Below, piece after piece: positions 25,894 to 34,148 of a stretch of DNA of 64,000 nucleotides (position 1 is the stretch's first letter; the number at the start of each line of letters is the position of its first letter). The notes beneath the pieces were generated by a model. The model searched no databases. It saw only the letters and a list, made by a program, of their open reading frames with translations, and was not told the origin of the DNA. Location of the stretch: positions 186,001 to 250,000 of the forward strand of contig NZ_LIVQ01000001.1 of the NCBI RefSeq assembly GCF_001905445.1, given 5' to 3'. This DNA comes from Streptomyces sp. CB00455 (lineage in GTDB: Bacteria; Actinomycetota; Actinomycetes; Streptomycetales; Streptomycetaceae). The translations under genes were made by a program, and so were the position numbers.

Positions 25894-28800
25894 TTGCGAA
25901 ATCGTAATTGGTACGGTAGGGGCGGGCGCCGCAGACGCGCACTCGGCTGGGCGATACCAGGCCTTGCCGTCACCCTGCTCGTCACAGGACTCAGTTCACC
26001 GCCCGCGGCGGCCGCCCCGGCCGCCAAACCCCAGCTGCAAAAGCTCACCAAGGTGGGCGGCAAACCGGTCACCGGCAAACCCGCCCCCGCTGCCGCGCAG
26101 TCCCAGCGCAACAAGTGGACCGGCGCGCCCCAGGTCGCCTGGCCCGCGGCCGGTTCGGCCGACATCCAGCTTCCGGCCGGTCCCGCCGCCGCACCCCCGC
26201 AGACCCGCGCCAAGCTGCTCTCCGCACCCGCCGCCGGGGCTCCCGCTGCCCCTGCCGCCGCGGCCGTGAAGGCCGGGACGCTGCCGGTACGCCTCGCCGC
26301 CGCGGCGGGCACGGCGTCCTCGCAGACCGGCGCCACCCCCAGGGGAGCCCAGCCCCTCTCGGCTCCCGCCGCAGGAGGCTCCGCGGCCGGGTCCCCTGCC
26401 GCCCCGGCCCCGGCCACCGGCGACGTCAAGGTGCAAGTCGCCCTGCACGACCGGGCCGAAGCCGAACGCGCCGGCATCCCAGGCGGCCTGCTGCTCTCCG
26501 TACGCCGGACGGACGCGGGCACCGCGGACGCGCCGGTGTCGGTGGAGCTCGACTACAACGCCTTCAAGAACGCCTACGGCGGCAGCTGGGGTTCCCGGCT
26601 GCGCTTCACGGCGCTGCCCGCCTGTGCGCTGACCACCCCCGAGCGGCCCGAGTGCCGCGGCGGCACCCCGGTCACCACGAAGAACGACGCGCAGAGCGGC
26701 ACCCTGACGGCCACGGTGGCCACGCCCGCCCGGCCGGCCTCGGCCCCGACGGCCGGCTCCTTCGCCGCGTCGGGCTCCCGGGCCGCCGCCCAGCCGATGA
26801 TGCTGTCCTCCGCCGCGGGCGCCGCCCCGATGGTGCTGGCCGCGGCGCCGAGCGCCGACGGCGCGAACGGCACCTTCAAGGCCACCTCGCTCAGCGCCAC
26901 CGGCAGCTGGCAGGCCGGCGGCTCGGCGGGCGACTTCTCCTGGTCCTACCCGCTGGAGATCCCCGCCTCGCTCGGCGGCCCCAGCCCCTCGCTGGCGCTC
27001 GGCTACTCCAGCGCGCAGATCGACGGCCGCACCTCCGCCTCCTCCCAGCAGACCTCCTGGGTCGGCGACGGCTGGGACCTGGGCTCGAACTTCATCGAGC
27101 GCTCGTTCCTGCCGTGCAGCCAGGACAAGAAGGAGGGTTCGGGCTTCAACAACCCGAAGGACGACACGGGCGACCTCTGCCATGCCGTCTCCACGGTCAC
27201 GATGTCGCTGAACGGGGGCTCCAGCCAGCTCGTCCGTGACGACAAGACCGGGACGTGGCGGCCCTCGGAGGACGACGGCTCGCGCGTCGAACTCCTCACC
27301 GGCGCCGACAACGGCGACAAGAAGGGCGAGCACTGGCGGGTCACCACCCCCCAGGGCGTGCAGTTCCACTTCGGCCTGAACAAGGTCCCGGGCTGGACCT
27401 CCGGCAAGCCCGTCACCAACTCGGCCCTGCTCGTCCCCGTGTACGGCAACCACCCCGGTGAGGACTGCTTCAAGGCGGGGGACTTCGCGAACTCCGTCTG
27501 CGACCAGGCCTACCGGTGGAACCTCGACTACGTCGTGGACCCCCGCGGCAACGCGATGACCTACTGGTACGAGAAGGAGGTGAACCACTACGGCTCCAAC
27601 TACAAGATCGCCGGTGGCTCCACCAACCGCGCCTACGACCGCGCGGGCTGGCTCGACCACATCTCCTACGGCCTGCGCAAGGACAACCTCTTCGCCCCGG
27701 CGCCCGCCCAGGTCGACTTCACCGTCGCCGAGCGCTGCCTGAAGACCAAGGACTTCGACTGCGCCGAGGCCAGGCTGAAGCCGGAGGTCGACTGGAACGT
27801 CGCCAAGATGTGGCCGGACACCCCCGGCGACCAGCTCTGCGGGGCGGGCGAGGAGTGCAAGGCCCGTTTCACTCCGACCTTCTTCTCCCGCAAGCGGCTG
27901 ACCGAGGTCACCACCAAGGTCTGGAACGGCACCACCCACAAGCCGGTGGACACCTGGAAGCTGACCCAGGACTTCCCGCAGACCGGTGACGGCACCGACT
28001 ACCCGCTGTGGCTCTCCGGCATCCAGCACACGGGGCGCAACGGTCAGGAGATCACCCTCCCGCCGGTGAACTTCCGGGGCGAGCAGCTGCCCAACCGCGT
28101 CGACGGCATGGGCGACGGCAAGCCGCCCTACCTGCGCTACCGCGTCACCGCCATCGACACCGAGACCGGCTCGACCGTCGGCGTCCGCTACCGCGCACCG
28201 GAGTGCCGCGCCGCCGACCCGAAGGTGCTCCCGGCATCGCACGAGTCGAACACGCTGCGCTGCTACCCGGTCATCAACGAGATCCCGGACCCGAGCGACC
28301 CCAAGCGGGAGAAGAAGCTCTACATCACGGACTGGTTCCACAAGCACGTCGTCGAGCAGGTCTCCGAGGAGGACCGCAACGGCAACTCGCCGGCCCGGGT
28401 CACCGAGTACCAGTACCTCGGCAGCCCCGCGTGGGCGTACGACGACGAGTCCGAGGCGATGCGGCCCCACACCCGCACGTGGTCGCAGTGGCGCGGCTAC
28501 GAACGGGTGCGGACCCTGATCGGCCAGGCCCCCGACAAGCGCTCCCTGACGGAGACCCTCTACTTCCGCGGCCTCGACGGTGACCGCGCCGCCCCCTCGG
28601 GCGGCAAGAAGTCGGTCAAGGTCAAGGACTCCGAGGGAAGGGAACTCCCCGACCACCGCCTCTACGCCGGCCAGACCCGTGAGGTCCTGGCCTACAACGG
28701 CGAGGGCGGGGCACTGGAGGCGGCGACCACCTATACGCCGTGGCTGCACGGACCCACCGCGACCCGGGCCCGCGAGGGCATCGAGCCGCTCCAGTCCTTC

Positions 28801-31800
28801 GTGCGGGGCACCACCAACGTCTCCTCCCGGATCCTGCTCTCCGACGGCCGCGGCTGGCGCCGCACCTCGCAGGACACCGACTTCGATGACCGGGGCATCC
28901 CGCAGAGCGTCTCGGACCGCGGCGACCTCGCGGATCCCAAGGACGACAGCTGCACCCGCTACGAGTACGAGTCGGACGAGTCACTGTGGATCATCGGCCG
29001 TGAGAAGCGGGTCGAGACGGTCGGCAAGGCGTGCGACGCCACCGACGTGAAGCGTCCCGAGGACGTCATGTCCGACGCCCGCCTGTTCTACGACGCCCTC
29101 GGCAACGTGGTCCGTTCCGAGTCGCTGACCGGCTACTCGGCCGGCCTGCCGCAGTACACGAGCGACGGCTCGCTCACCTTCGACACGTACGGGCGTCCCA
29201 AGACGACGACCGACGTGTTCGGCAAGACCACCAAGATCGACTACACGCCGGCCTCGGGGCAGATCGTCACCAAGGTCGTCACCACCAACCCGCTCGGCCA
29301 CACCGACACCACCGAGACCGACCTCGGCCGCGGGTCGATCCTGGCCAAGCAGGACGCCAACGGCCGTCGCAGCGTCATGCAGTACGACGCCCTGGGCCGC
29401 CTCGCCAAGGCGTGGTCCCCGGACCGCGACCCCGACAGCAAGTCCCCGGACGCCGAGTTCACCTACGACGTCCGTCCGGACGCGCCCGTGGTCATCACCA
29501 CCAGGACCCTCGTCGACGACGGCAGCTACCGCAGCAGCTACGAGATCTTCGACAGCAGCCTGCGCATCCGCCAGACCCAGCTGGAAGCCCTCGGGGGCGG
29601 CCGGCTGATCGCGGACACCTTCTACAACAGCCTCGGCCAGGTGTGGAAGTCCAACGGCGCCTACTACACCGGCGGCACCGCCTCCGGCGAGCAGTGGGGC
29701 CCCAAGGACAACGAGGTCCCCTCCTCCACCGTCACCGAGTACGACGGCAGCGGCAGGGCCACCGCGCAGATCTCCCGCAAGTTCGGCGAGGAGACCTCGC
29801 GGACCACCACCTCGTACGGCGGCGACAGCATCACCGTCGACCCGCCGACCGGCGAGACCCCCACCCAAGCCTTCCTCGACGGCCAGGGCCGCAAGACCGA
29901 ACTGCGCTCGTTCCGCTCGCAATCGCCGACCGGCGCGTACGACGCGACCCGCTACGGATACGACCGGCGGGGCCAGCTGGAGAGCGTGGTCAACGCGGCC
30001 GGCGACACCTGGTCCTTCGAGTACGACATCCGGGGCCGCCAGACCAAGGTGTCCGATCCGGAGAAGGGCACCACCTCCAAGGTCTTCGGCAAGGGTGACC
30101 GCCTGGAGTCGATCACCGACCAGCGCGGCAAGACCGTGGCGTTCACCTACGACGCCCTGGGCCGTGTCACCGAGACCCATGACGGCTCGCTCGCCGGGCC
30201 CAAGCTCAGCGAGGTCGCCTACGACACCCTCCCGGGCGCCGTCGGGCTGCCGGTCTCCTCCACCCGTTACGCGGGCGGCAATGCCTACACGCACGCGATC
30301 ACCGGCTACGACCAGGGCTACCGGCCCACCGGGTCCACGGTGACCATCCCTGCGTCGGAAGGCGCACTCGCCGGAACGTACGCCTTCTCCACCGGCTACC
30401 GGCCCACCACGGGCCTGACCGCCTGGACCCAGCAGCCCGCGGTCGGCGGACTTCCCGCCGAGCGCGTGACCATGACCTACAACCACTTCGAACTGCCCAC
30501 CGTCATGGGTGTGGCCGGCAAGACGTTCGTGGGCAAGGTCGACTACTCGCCGATGGGCGACGTGCTGCGCACGCAGACCGGCGCCGCCGGCTCGCAGCTG
30601 TTCACCACGAACTTCTACGACGAGCAGACCCGGCGCCTGACCCGCACCGTCAACGACCGGGAGAAGGCTCCCGGCCGGATCAACGACACGTCCTACGAGT
30701 ACGACGCCGTCGGCAACATCCTCAAGGTCAAGGACGAGGAGGGCGGGGCCGCCGCCGGCACGACGGACACGCAGTGCTTCGCCTACGACTACATGCGCCG
30801 CATGAGCGAGGCGTGGACGGCGAGCGACGACTGCGCGCTCAGGCCGAACGCCACGGGCCCCGGCTCGGCGCCGAAGGTCGGCGGTCCGGCCGCGTACTGG
30901 ACGTCGTACTCCTTCGACACGGCCGGCAACCGCACCAAGGAGGTCCAGCACTCCACCACCGGAGACCTGACCAAGGACGTCGTCCGCACCTACGGCTACG
31001 GCACCCCGGGCAAGCCCGGCGCCAACCGCCTCCAGCGGGTCGACACGACGGGCCCCGGCGGCAGCCGCAGTGATTCGTTCGCCTACGACGAGGCCGGCAA
31101 CACCAAGACCCGCACCGTCCAGGGCAACAGCCAGCAGATGGAATGGGACACCGAGGGCCATCTCGCCAAGGTGACCGAGGGCGCGAAGACGACCGAGTTC
31201 CTCTACGACGCCAACGGCAACCGCCTGATCAAGCGCGACCCCGCCGGCACGACGCTGTACCTGCCGGGTACGGAGGTCAGGCTGAAGCCGGGCGGCGCGG
31301 TGGAGGCCACGCGCTACTACGCGCACTCGGCCGGCCCCACGATGGTCAGGACCGCCAAGGACGGGGCGGTCACCACGTCCTACCTGCTGGCCGACAACAA
31401 CGGCACCGCCACCACGGCGGTCGACGCGGGGACCCAGGCCGTCACCCGGCGCAAGTTCACCCCCTTCGGGGACGCGCGGGGCACCGCCCCGGCGGTGTGG
31501 CCCGGCAAGAAGGCGTTCGTCGGCGGCGAGACGGACGAGTCCACGGGTCTGGTCCACCTCGGTGCCCGGGAGTACGACCCGGCCACCGGGCGGTTCCTGT
31601 CCGTCGACCCGATCGTCGACTACAGCGAGGCCACGCAGCAGAACCCGTACGCCTACGCCAACAACTCGCCGGTGACGTTCTCGGACCCCTCCGGTCAGGC
31701 CATCGCGCCGCCCGTGATGCCGATCAAGGACTTCACCGACGCCGAAGTGGCCTGGGCGAACTGGGCGAACGGCCGCAGCGCCCTGGACGTGGCGCTCGAC

Positions 31801-33174
31801 GTGGCCATCGGCATCCTCAAGGACGCCTCCGGCTACAACGACATCAAGGCCTGTCTCGGCGGTGACTGGGGTGCCTGCGCCGGCCTTGCCTTCGAGGCGG
31901 CGCTGCCCTTCGCCGGAAAGGCCAAGCGCATCCTGAAGGCTCTGGACCGGGCCTGGGACGCTTTCAACAGCTGGATGGGCAAGCTGAAACTCGCGCGGGA
32001 CATCCTCGCGCGCGTCGAGCGCTACCAGCAGGCCATGGCCAAGTACGCCGAGGACCTGGCCGAATGGAAACGCCAGATAGAAGAAGCGGCCGAACGGGCC
32101 AGAAAGCTGGAGGAGGAAGCAGCCGCGGCCAGAAGGGCCGCGCAGGAACGGGCCGCGGCGGTGGCCCGCAAGGCCGAGGAGGCCAAGGCCACCGCGGCGC
32201 GCCAGGCACGGGAAGCGGCGTCCCGCGCGAAGAAGGCCGACCGGCACGGCAAGGCGTCGAAGTCGGCCGAGCCCAAGAAGGCCGCAAAGAACGACGGCGG
32301 CGACGGGGGCGGCGGCGGCTGCAAGGTCCGCAACAGCTTCACGCCGGGCACCGAGGTCGTGATGGCCGACGGCTCCGCCAAGCCCATCGAGGACGTGGAG
32401 ATCGGCGACCAGGTCCTGACGAGCGACCCGCAGACCGGGACCCTCACGGCCGAACCCGTCTCCGCACGGATCGTCGGTGAGGGTGAGAAGCACCTGGTCC
32501 GCATCGGCGTCGACACCGACGGCGACGCGGGAACGGCTTCGGAGGTCATCACCGCGACCGACGGCCACCCGTTCTGGGTACCGCAGGAGCAGCGCTGGGT
32601 CGACGCCGGCGAGCTGAAGGCCGGCCAGTGGCTCCAGACGTCCTCCGGGACGTGGGTGCAGGTCACCTCCGTGGCGGCGTGGACGCAGACACAGCGCGTC
32701 CACAACCTGACGGTCACCGACACGCACACCTACTACGTGCGTACGGGCGCGGCCGCCGTCCTCGTCCACAACTGCGGCGCTCTCAAGAACGCCTCGGACG
32801 ACGACCTGCGGGCGGCGGCGGTCAAGGAGATCCCGCCGAAGAACGGCAAGCCGTTCCAGCGGGACTTCCACATGACCGAGGCGGGCCGCGCGCTGCAGAA
32901 GCACACCGACCCGGTCAAGCGCACCGCCGACCACGTCAAGAAGTACCTGCCGTTCCTCAACGGGGCCAACCGCCTCACGGACAAACGGGCGCTGAACGAC
33001 GGGGCCGAGGTACTGCTGGACGAGATCCTGGGCAGTTCGACGGCCACCAGGAGCATCGACCCGTCCACGGCCTTCTACGGTGGGCACGTTCTCGACATCA
33101 TCGAGAAATCCACCGGCCGTGGCGCGAGATGGAGTCTGCGTGGCGGCGGACTGCAATTCGAGGGATGGCTATGA
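25894..33174 (+). CDS. RHS-repeat polymorphic toxin with Hint domain and C-terminal toxin
   Basis: A 2426-residue exported protein. The signal peptide is at about 1-42 and an Ala/Pro-rich region runs to about 180. An SpvB-like region at about 320-450 (FSWSYPLEIPASLGGP) is followed by long YD/RHS repeats to about 1880. The RHS-associated core reads GLVHLGAREYDPATGRFLSVDP near 1892-1912. A hydrophobic patch follows, then a charged Ala/Glu/Lys coiled coil at about 2035-2135. The Hint domain runs from Cys2143 (NSFTPGTEVVMADG) to VLVHN at 2289-2293. Residues 2294-2426 are the presumed toxin, which I do not recognise. The start is TTG with a weak GGA site; a later start is possible. The stop overlaps the next, immunity-like gene. 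Confidence 0.9.
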   Translation: MRNRNWYGRGGRRRRALGWAIPGLAVTLLVTGLSSPPAAAAPAAKPQLQKLTKVGGKPVTGKPAPAAAQSQRNKWTGAPQVAWPAAGSADIQLPAGPAAAPPQTRAKLLSAPAAGAPAAPAAAAVKAGTLPVRLAAAAGTASSQTGATPRGAQPLSAPAAGGSAAGSPAAPAPATGDVKVQVALHDRAEAERAGIPGGLLLSVRRTDAGTADAPVSVELDYNAFKNAYGGSWGSRLRFTALPACALTTPERPECRGGTPVTTKNDAQSGTLTATVATPARPASAPTAGSFAASGSRAAAQPMMLSSAAGAAPMVLAAAPSADGANGTFKATSLSATGSWQAGGSAGDFSWSYPLEIPASLGGPSPSLALGYSSAQIDGRTSASSQQTSWVGDGWDLGSNFIERSFLPCSQDKKEGSGFNNPKDDTGDLCHAVSTVTMSLNGGSSQLVRDDKTGTWRPSEDDGSRVELLTGADNGDKKGEHWRVTTPQGVQFHFGLNKVPGWTSGKPVTNSALLVPVYGNHPGEDCFKAGDFANSVCDQAYRWNLDYVVDPRGNAMTYWYEKEVNHYGSNYKIAGGSTNRAYDRAGWLDHISYGLRKDNLFAPAPAQVDFTVAERCLKTKDFDCAEARLKPEVDWNVAKMWPDTPGDQLCGAGEECKARFTPTFFSRKRLTEVTTKVWNGTTHKPVDTWKLTQDFPQTGDGTDYPLWLSGIQHTGRNGQEITLPPVNFRGEQLPNRVDGMGDGKPPYLRYRVTAIDTETGSTVGVRYRAPECRAADPKVLPASHESNTLRCYPVINEIPDPSDPKREKKLYITDWFHKHVVEQVSEEDRNGNSPARVTEYQYLGSPAWAYDDESEAMRPHTRTWSQWRGYERVRTLIGQAPDKRSLTETLYFRGLDGDRAAPSGGKKSVKVKDSEGRELPDHRLYAGQTREVLAYNGEGGALEAATTYTPWLHGPTATRAREGIEPLQSFVRGTTNVSSRILLSDGRGWRRTSQDTDFDDRGIPQSVSDRGDLADPKDDSCTRYEYESDESLWIIGREKRVETVGKACDATDVKRPEDVMSDARLFYDALGNVVRSESLTGYSAGLPQYTSDGSLTFDTYGRPKTTTDVFGKTTKIDYTPASGQIVTKVVTTNPLGHTDTTETDLGRGSILAKQDANGRRSVMQYDALGRLAKAWSPDRDPDSKSPDAEFTYDVRPDAPVVITTRTLVDDGSYRSSYEIFDSSLRIRQTQLEALGGGRLIADTFYNSLGQVWKSNGAYYTGGTASGEQWGPKDNEVPSSTVTEYDGSGRATAQISRKFGEETSRTTTSYGGDSITVDPPTGETPTQAFLDGQGRKTELRSFRSQSPTGAYDATRYGYDRRGQLESVVNAAGDTWSFEYDIRGRQTKVSDPEKGTTSKVFGKGDRLESITDQRGKTVAFTYDALGRVTETHDGSLAGPKLSEVAYDTLPGAVGLPVSSTRYAGGNAYTHAITGYDQGYRPTGSTVTIPASEGALAGTYAFSTGYRPTTGLTAWTQQPAVGGLPAERVTMTYNHFELPTVMGVAGKTFVGKVDYSPMGDVLRTQTGAAGSQLFTTNFYDEQTRRLTRTVNDREKAPGRINDTSYEYDAVGNILKVKDEEGGAAAGTTDTQCFAYDYMRRMSEAWTASDDCALRPNATGPGSAPKVGGPAAYWTSYSFDTAGNRTKEVQHSTTGDLTKDVVRTYGYGTPGKPGANRLQRVDTTGPGGSRSDSFAYDEAGNTKTRTVQGNSQQMEWDTEGHLAKVTEGAKTTEFLYDANGNRLIKRDPAGTTLYLPGTEVRLKPGGAVEATRYYAHSAGPTMVRTAKDGAVTTSYLLADNNGTATTAVDAGTQAVTRRKFTPFGDARGTAPAVWPGKKAFVGGETDESTGLVHLGAREYDPATGRFLSVDPIVDYSEATQQNPYAYANNSPVTFSDPSGQAIAPPVMPIKDFTDAEVAWANWANGRSALDVALDVAIGILKDASGYNDIKACLGGDWGACAGLAFEAALPFAGKAKRILKALDRAWDAFNSWMGKLKLARDILARVERYQQAMAKYAEDLAEWKRQIEEAAERARKLEEEAAAARRAAQERAAAVARKAEEAKATAARQAREAASRAKKADRHGKASKSAEPKKAAKNDGGDGGGGGCKVRNSFTPGTEVVMADGSAKPIEDVEIGDQVLTSDPQTGTLTAEPVSARIVGEGEKHLVRIGVDTDGDAGTASEVITATDGHPFWVPQEQRWVDAGELKAGQWLQTSSGTWVQVTSVAAWTQTQRVHNLTVTDTHTYYVRTGAAAVLVHNCGALKNASDDDLRAAAVKEIPPKNGKPFQRDFHMTEAGRALQKHTDPVKRTADHVKKYLPFLNGANRLTDKRALNDGAEVLLDEILGSSTATRSIDPSTAFYGGHVLDIIEKSTGRGARWSLRGGGLQFEGWL

Positions 33175-33437
33175 GGATCTTCACCGTGGGGGGCCGCGAG
33201 TACGCCGCCCTCACCGTGCTCGGCAGCGACGACTTCGACGCCATGGAAGTGGCGGAGATGACCGACGCCGGACGGGGTGGGCTCCTGCTGGAGTTCCGCA
33301 TGGACGAGGGGTCGGCGAAGCTGACCCACCTCGGTGCGGAGGTCGACATCCCGCTCCTGAGGGCCTCCCTGGAGATCTTCCGGGAGGACTTCCTGGAGCC
33401 GAGGCGCGCGGCGGGTCTGCCGCTGCCGCCCTGGTAG
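33171..33437 (+). CDS. Putative immunity protein for the RHS toxin
   Basis: An 88-residue small acidic-to-neutral protein (begins MRIFTVGGREYAALTVLG). Its ATG overlaps the RHS stop (ATGA), and GAGGGA is suitably spaced. A short, unrelated, tightly coupled gene directly after a polymorphic toxin is the standard position for its immunity gene. No signal peptide or TM segment is visible, so it would act in the cytoplasm. I recognise no named immunity family. An ATG six bases upstream is less well spaced from the ribosome site. A terminator follows 27 bp after the stop. Confidence 0.8.
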   Translation: MRIFTVGGREYAALTVLGSDDFDAMEVAEMTDAGRGGLLLEFRMDEGSAKLTHLGAEVDIPLLRASLEIFREDFLEPRRAAGLPLPPW

Positions 33438-33464
33438 GCCCCACGGCCTGAGAACACGCGCGAG

Positions 33465-33496
33465 GAGCCCCGCCGGACCTGTGTCCGGCGGGGCTC
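33465..33496 (+). terminator. Terminator of the RHS/immunity transcript
   Basis: A 14-bp perfect stem (GAGCCCCGCCGGAC and its complement) with loop CTGT, followed by TTCG. Confidence 0.8.
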
Positions 33497-33579
33497 TTCG
33501 CGTACGGGGGGACGGCGACCCGTGCTCTTCCCGCTCCGCCGGGCGCGGGGTCGGACGGCTGCGCGGGGCAGGAGGCACT

Positions 33580-33945
33580 TCAGCCCGGCATGCCGGGGCC
33601 GGGGTCAGGGCCGGGGCCGGGGTTGCGACTCGGTCGACGAGGCGCGCTCTCATGCGCGGGCGGCTTCAGCACGGCGCGGCGGCGACGCAGGCCGAGGGTC
33701 GCCTTGGCGCCGAGGACGACTCCCTGCACGGCCAGTACGCACACGCCGAGTCCGTACCGCTCGAAGGCGATGGCGGCGCACAGCGCGGCCCCGAGGAGCG
33801 CATCGGCTCCGTCCAAGACGGCTTCCGGGCGGCGGGCGCCGTGCGCCGTGGCCGCACGGTATCGGCGCAGGGCGGCGTAGGCGCCGAGAAGGCTGAACGC
33901 GCCGACGGCCAGGGCGACCCAGCGGAACCAAAAAGGTGTCTCCAC
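33580..33945 (-). CDS. Small membrane protein, unknown function
   Basis: A 121-residue protein from GTG 33945 with three hydrophobic segments (FRWVALAVGAFSLLGAYAAL, a central Ala-rich helix and GVCVLAVQGVVLGAKATLGL), then a Pro/Gly-rich tail. There is no strong ribosome site and no family I recognise. It is divergent from the pectinase gene. Confidence 0.6.
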   Translation of the reverse strand: METPFWFRWVALAVGAFSLLGAYAALRRYRAATAHGARRPEAVLDGADALLGAALCAAIAFERYGLGVCVLAVQGVVLGAKATLGLRRRRAVLKPPAHESAPRRPSRNPGPGPDPGPGMPG

Positions 33946-34148
33946 ATGGCGGAATGTAGATCAACGGCGCAGCCGGGTGGATGGCCGGCGGGTGAACTCC
34001 GGCGCAACTCCGGGTTCCGGGCGTGCGGCGATGCTCGGGCGACCCGGCCCCCCGCGCGTGTGGGAATCGGCGGGAGTGCGGCAACCTTTTCGCCTGCGGC
34101 GGCAACTGGCTCGTGTACACCCCCCAGCCATCCCCGAGGGCAGTGAAA

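Noticed and set aside
28981..33156. 1391-codon minus-strand frame opposite the RHS gene
   Set aside because: Shadow of the RHS repeats. The translation is Val/Gly/Arg-rich with no signal or domain.
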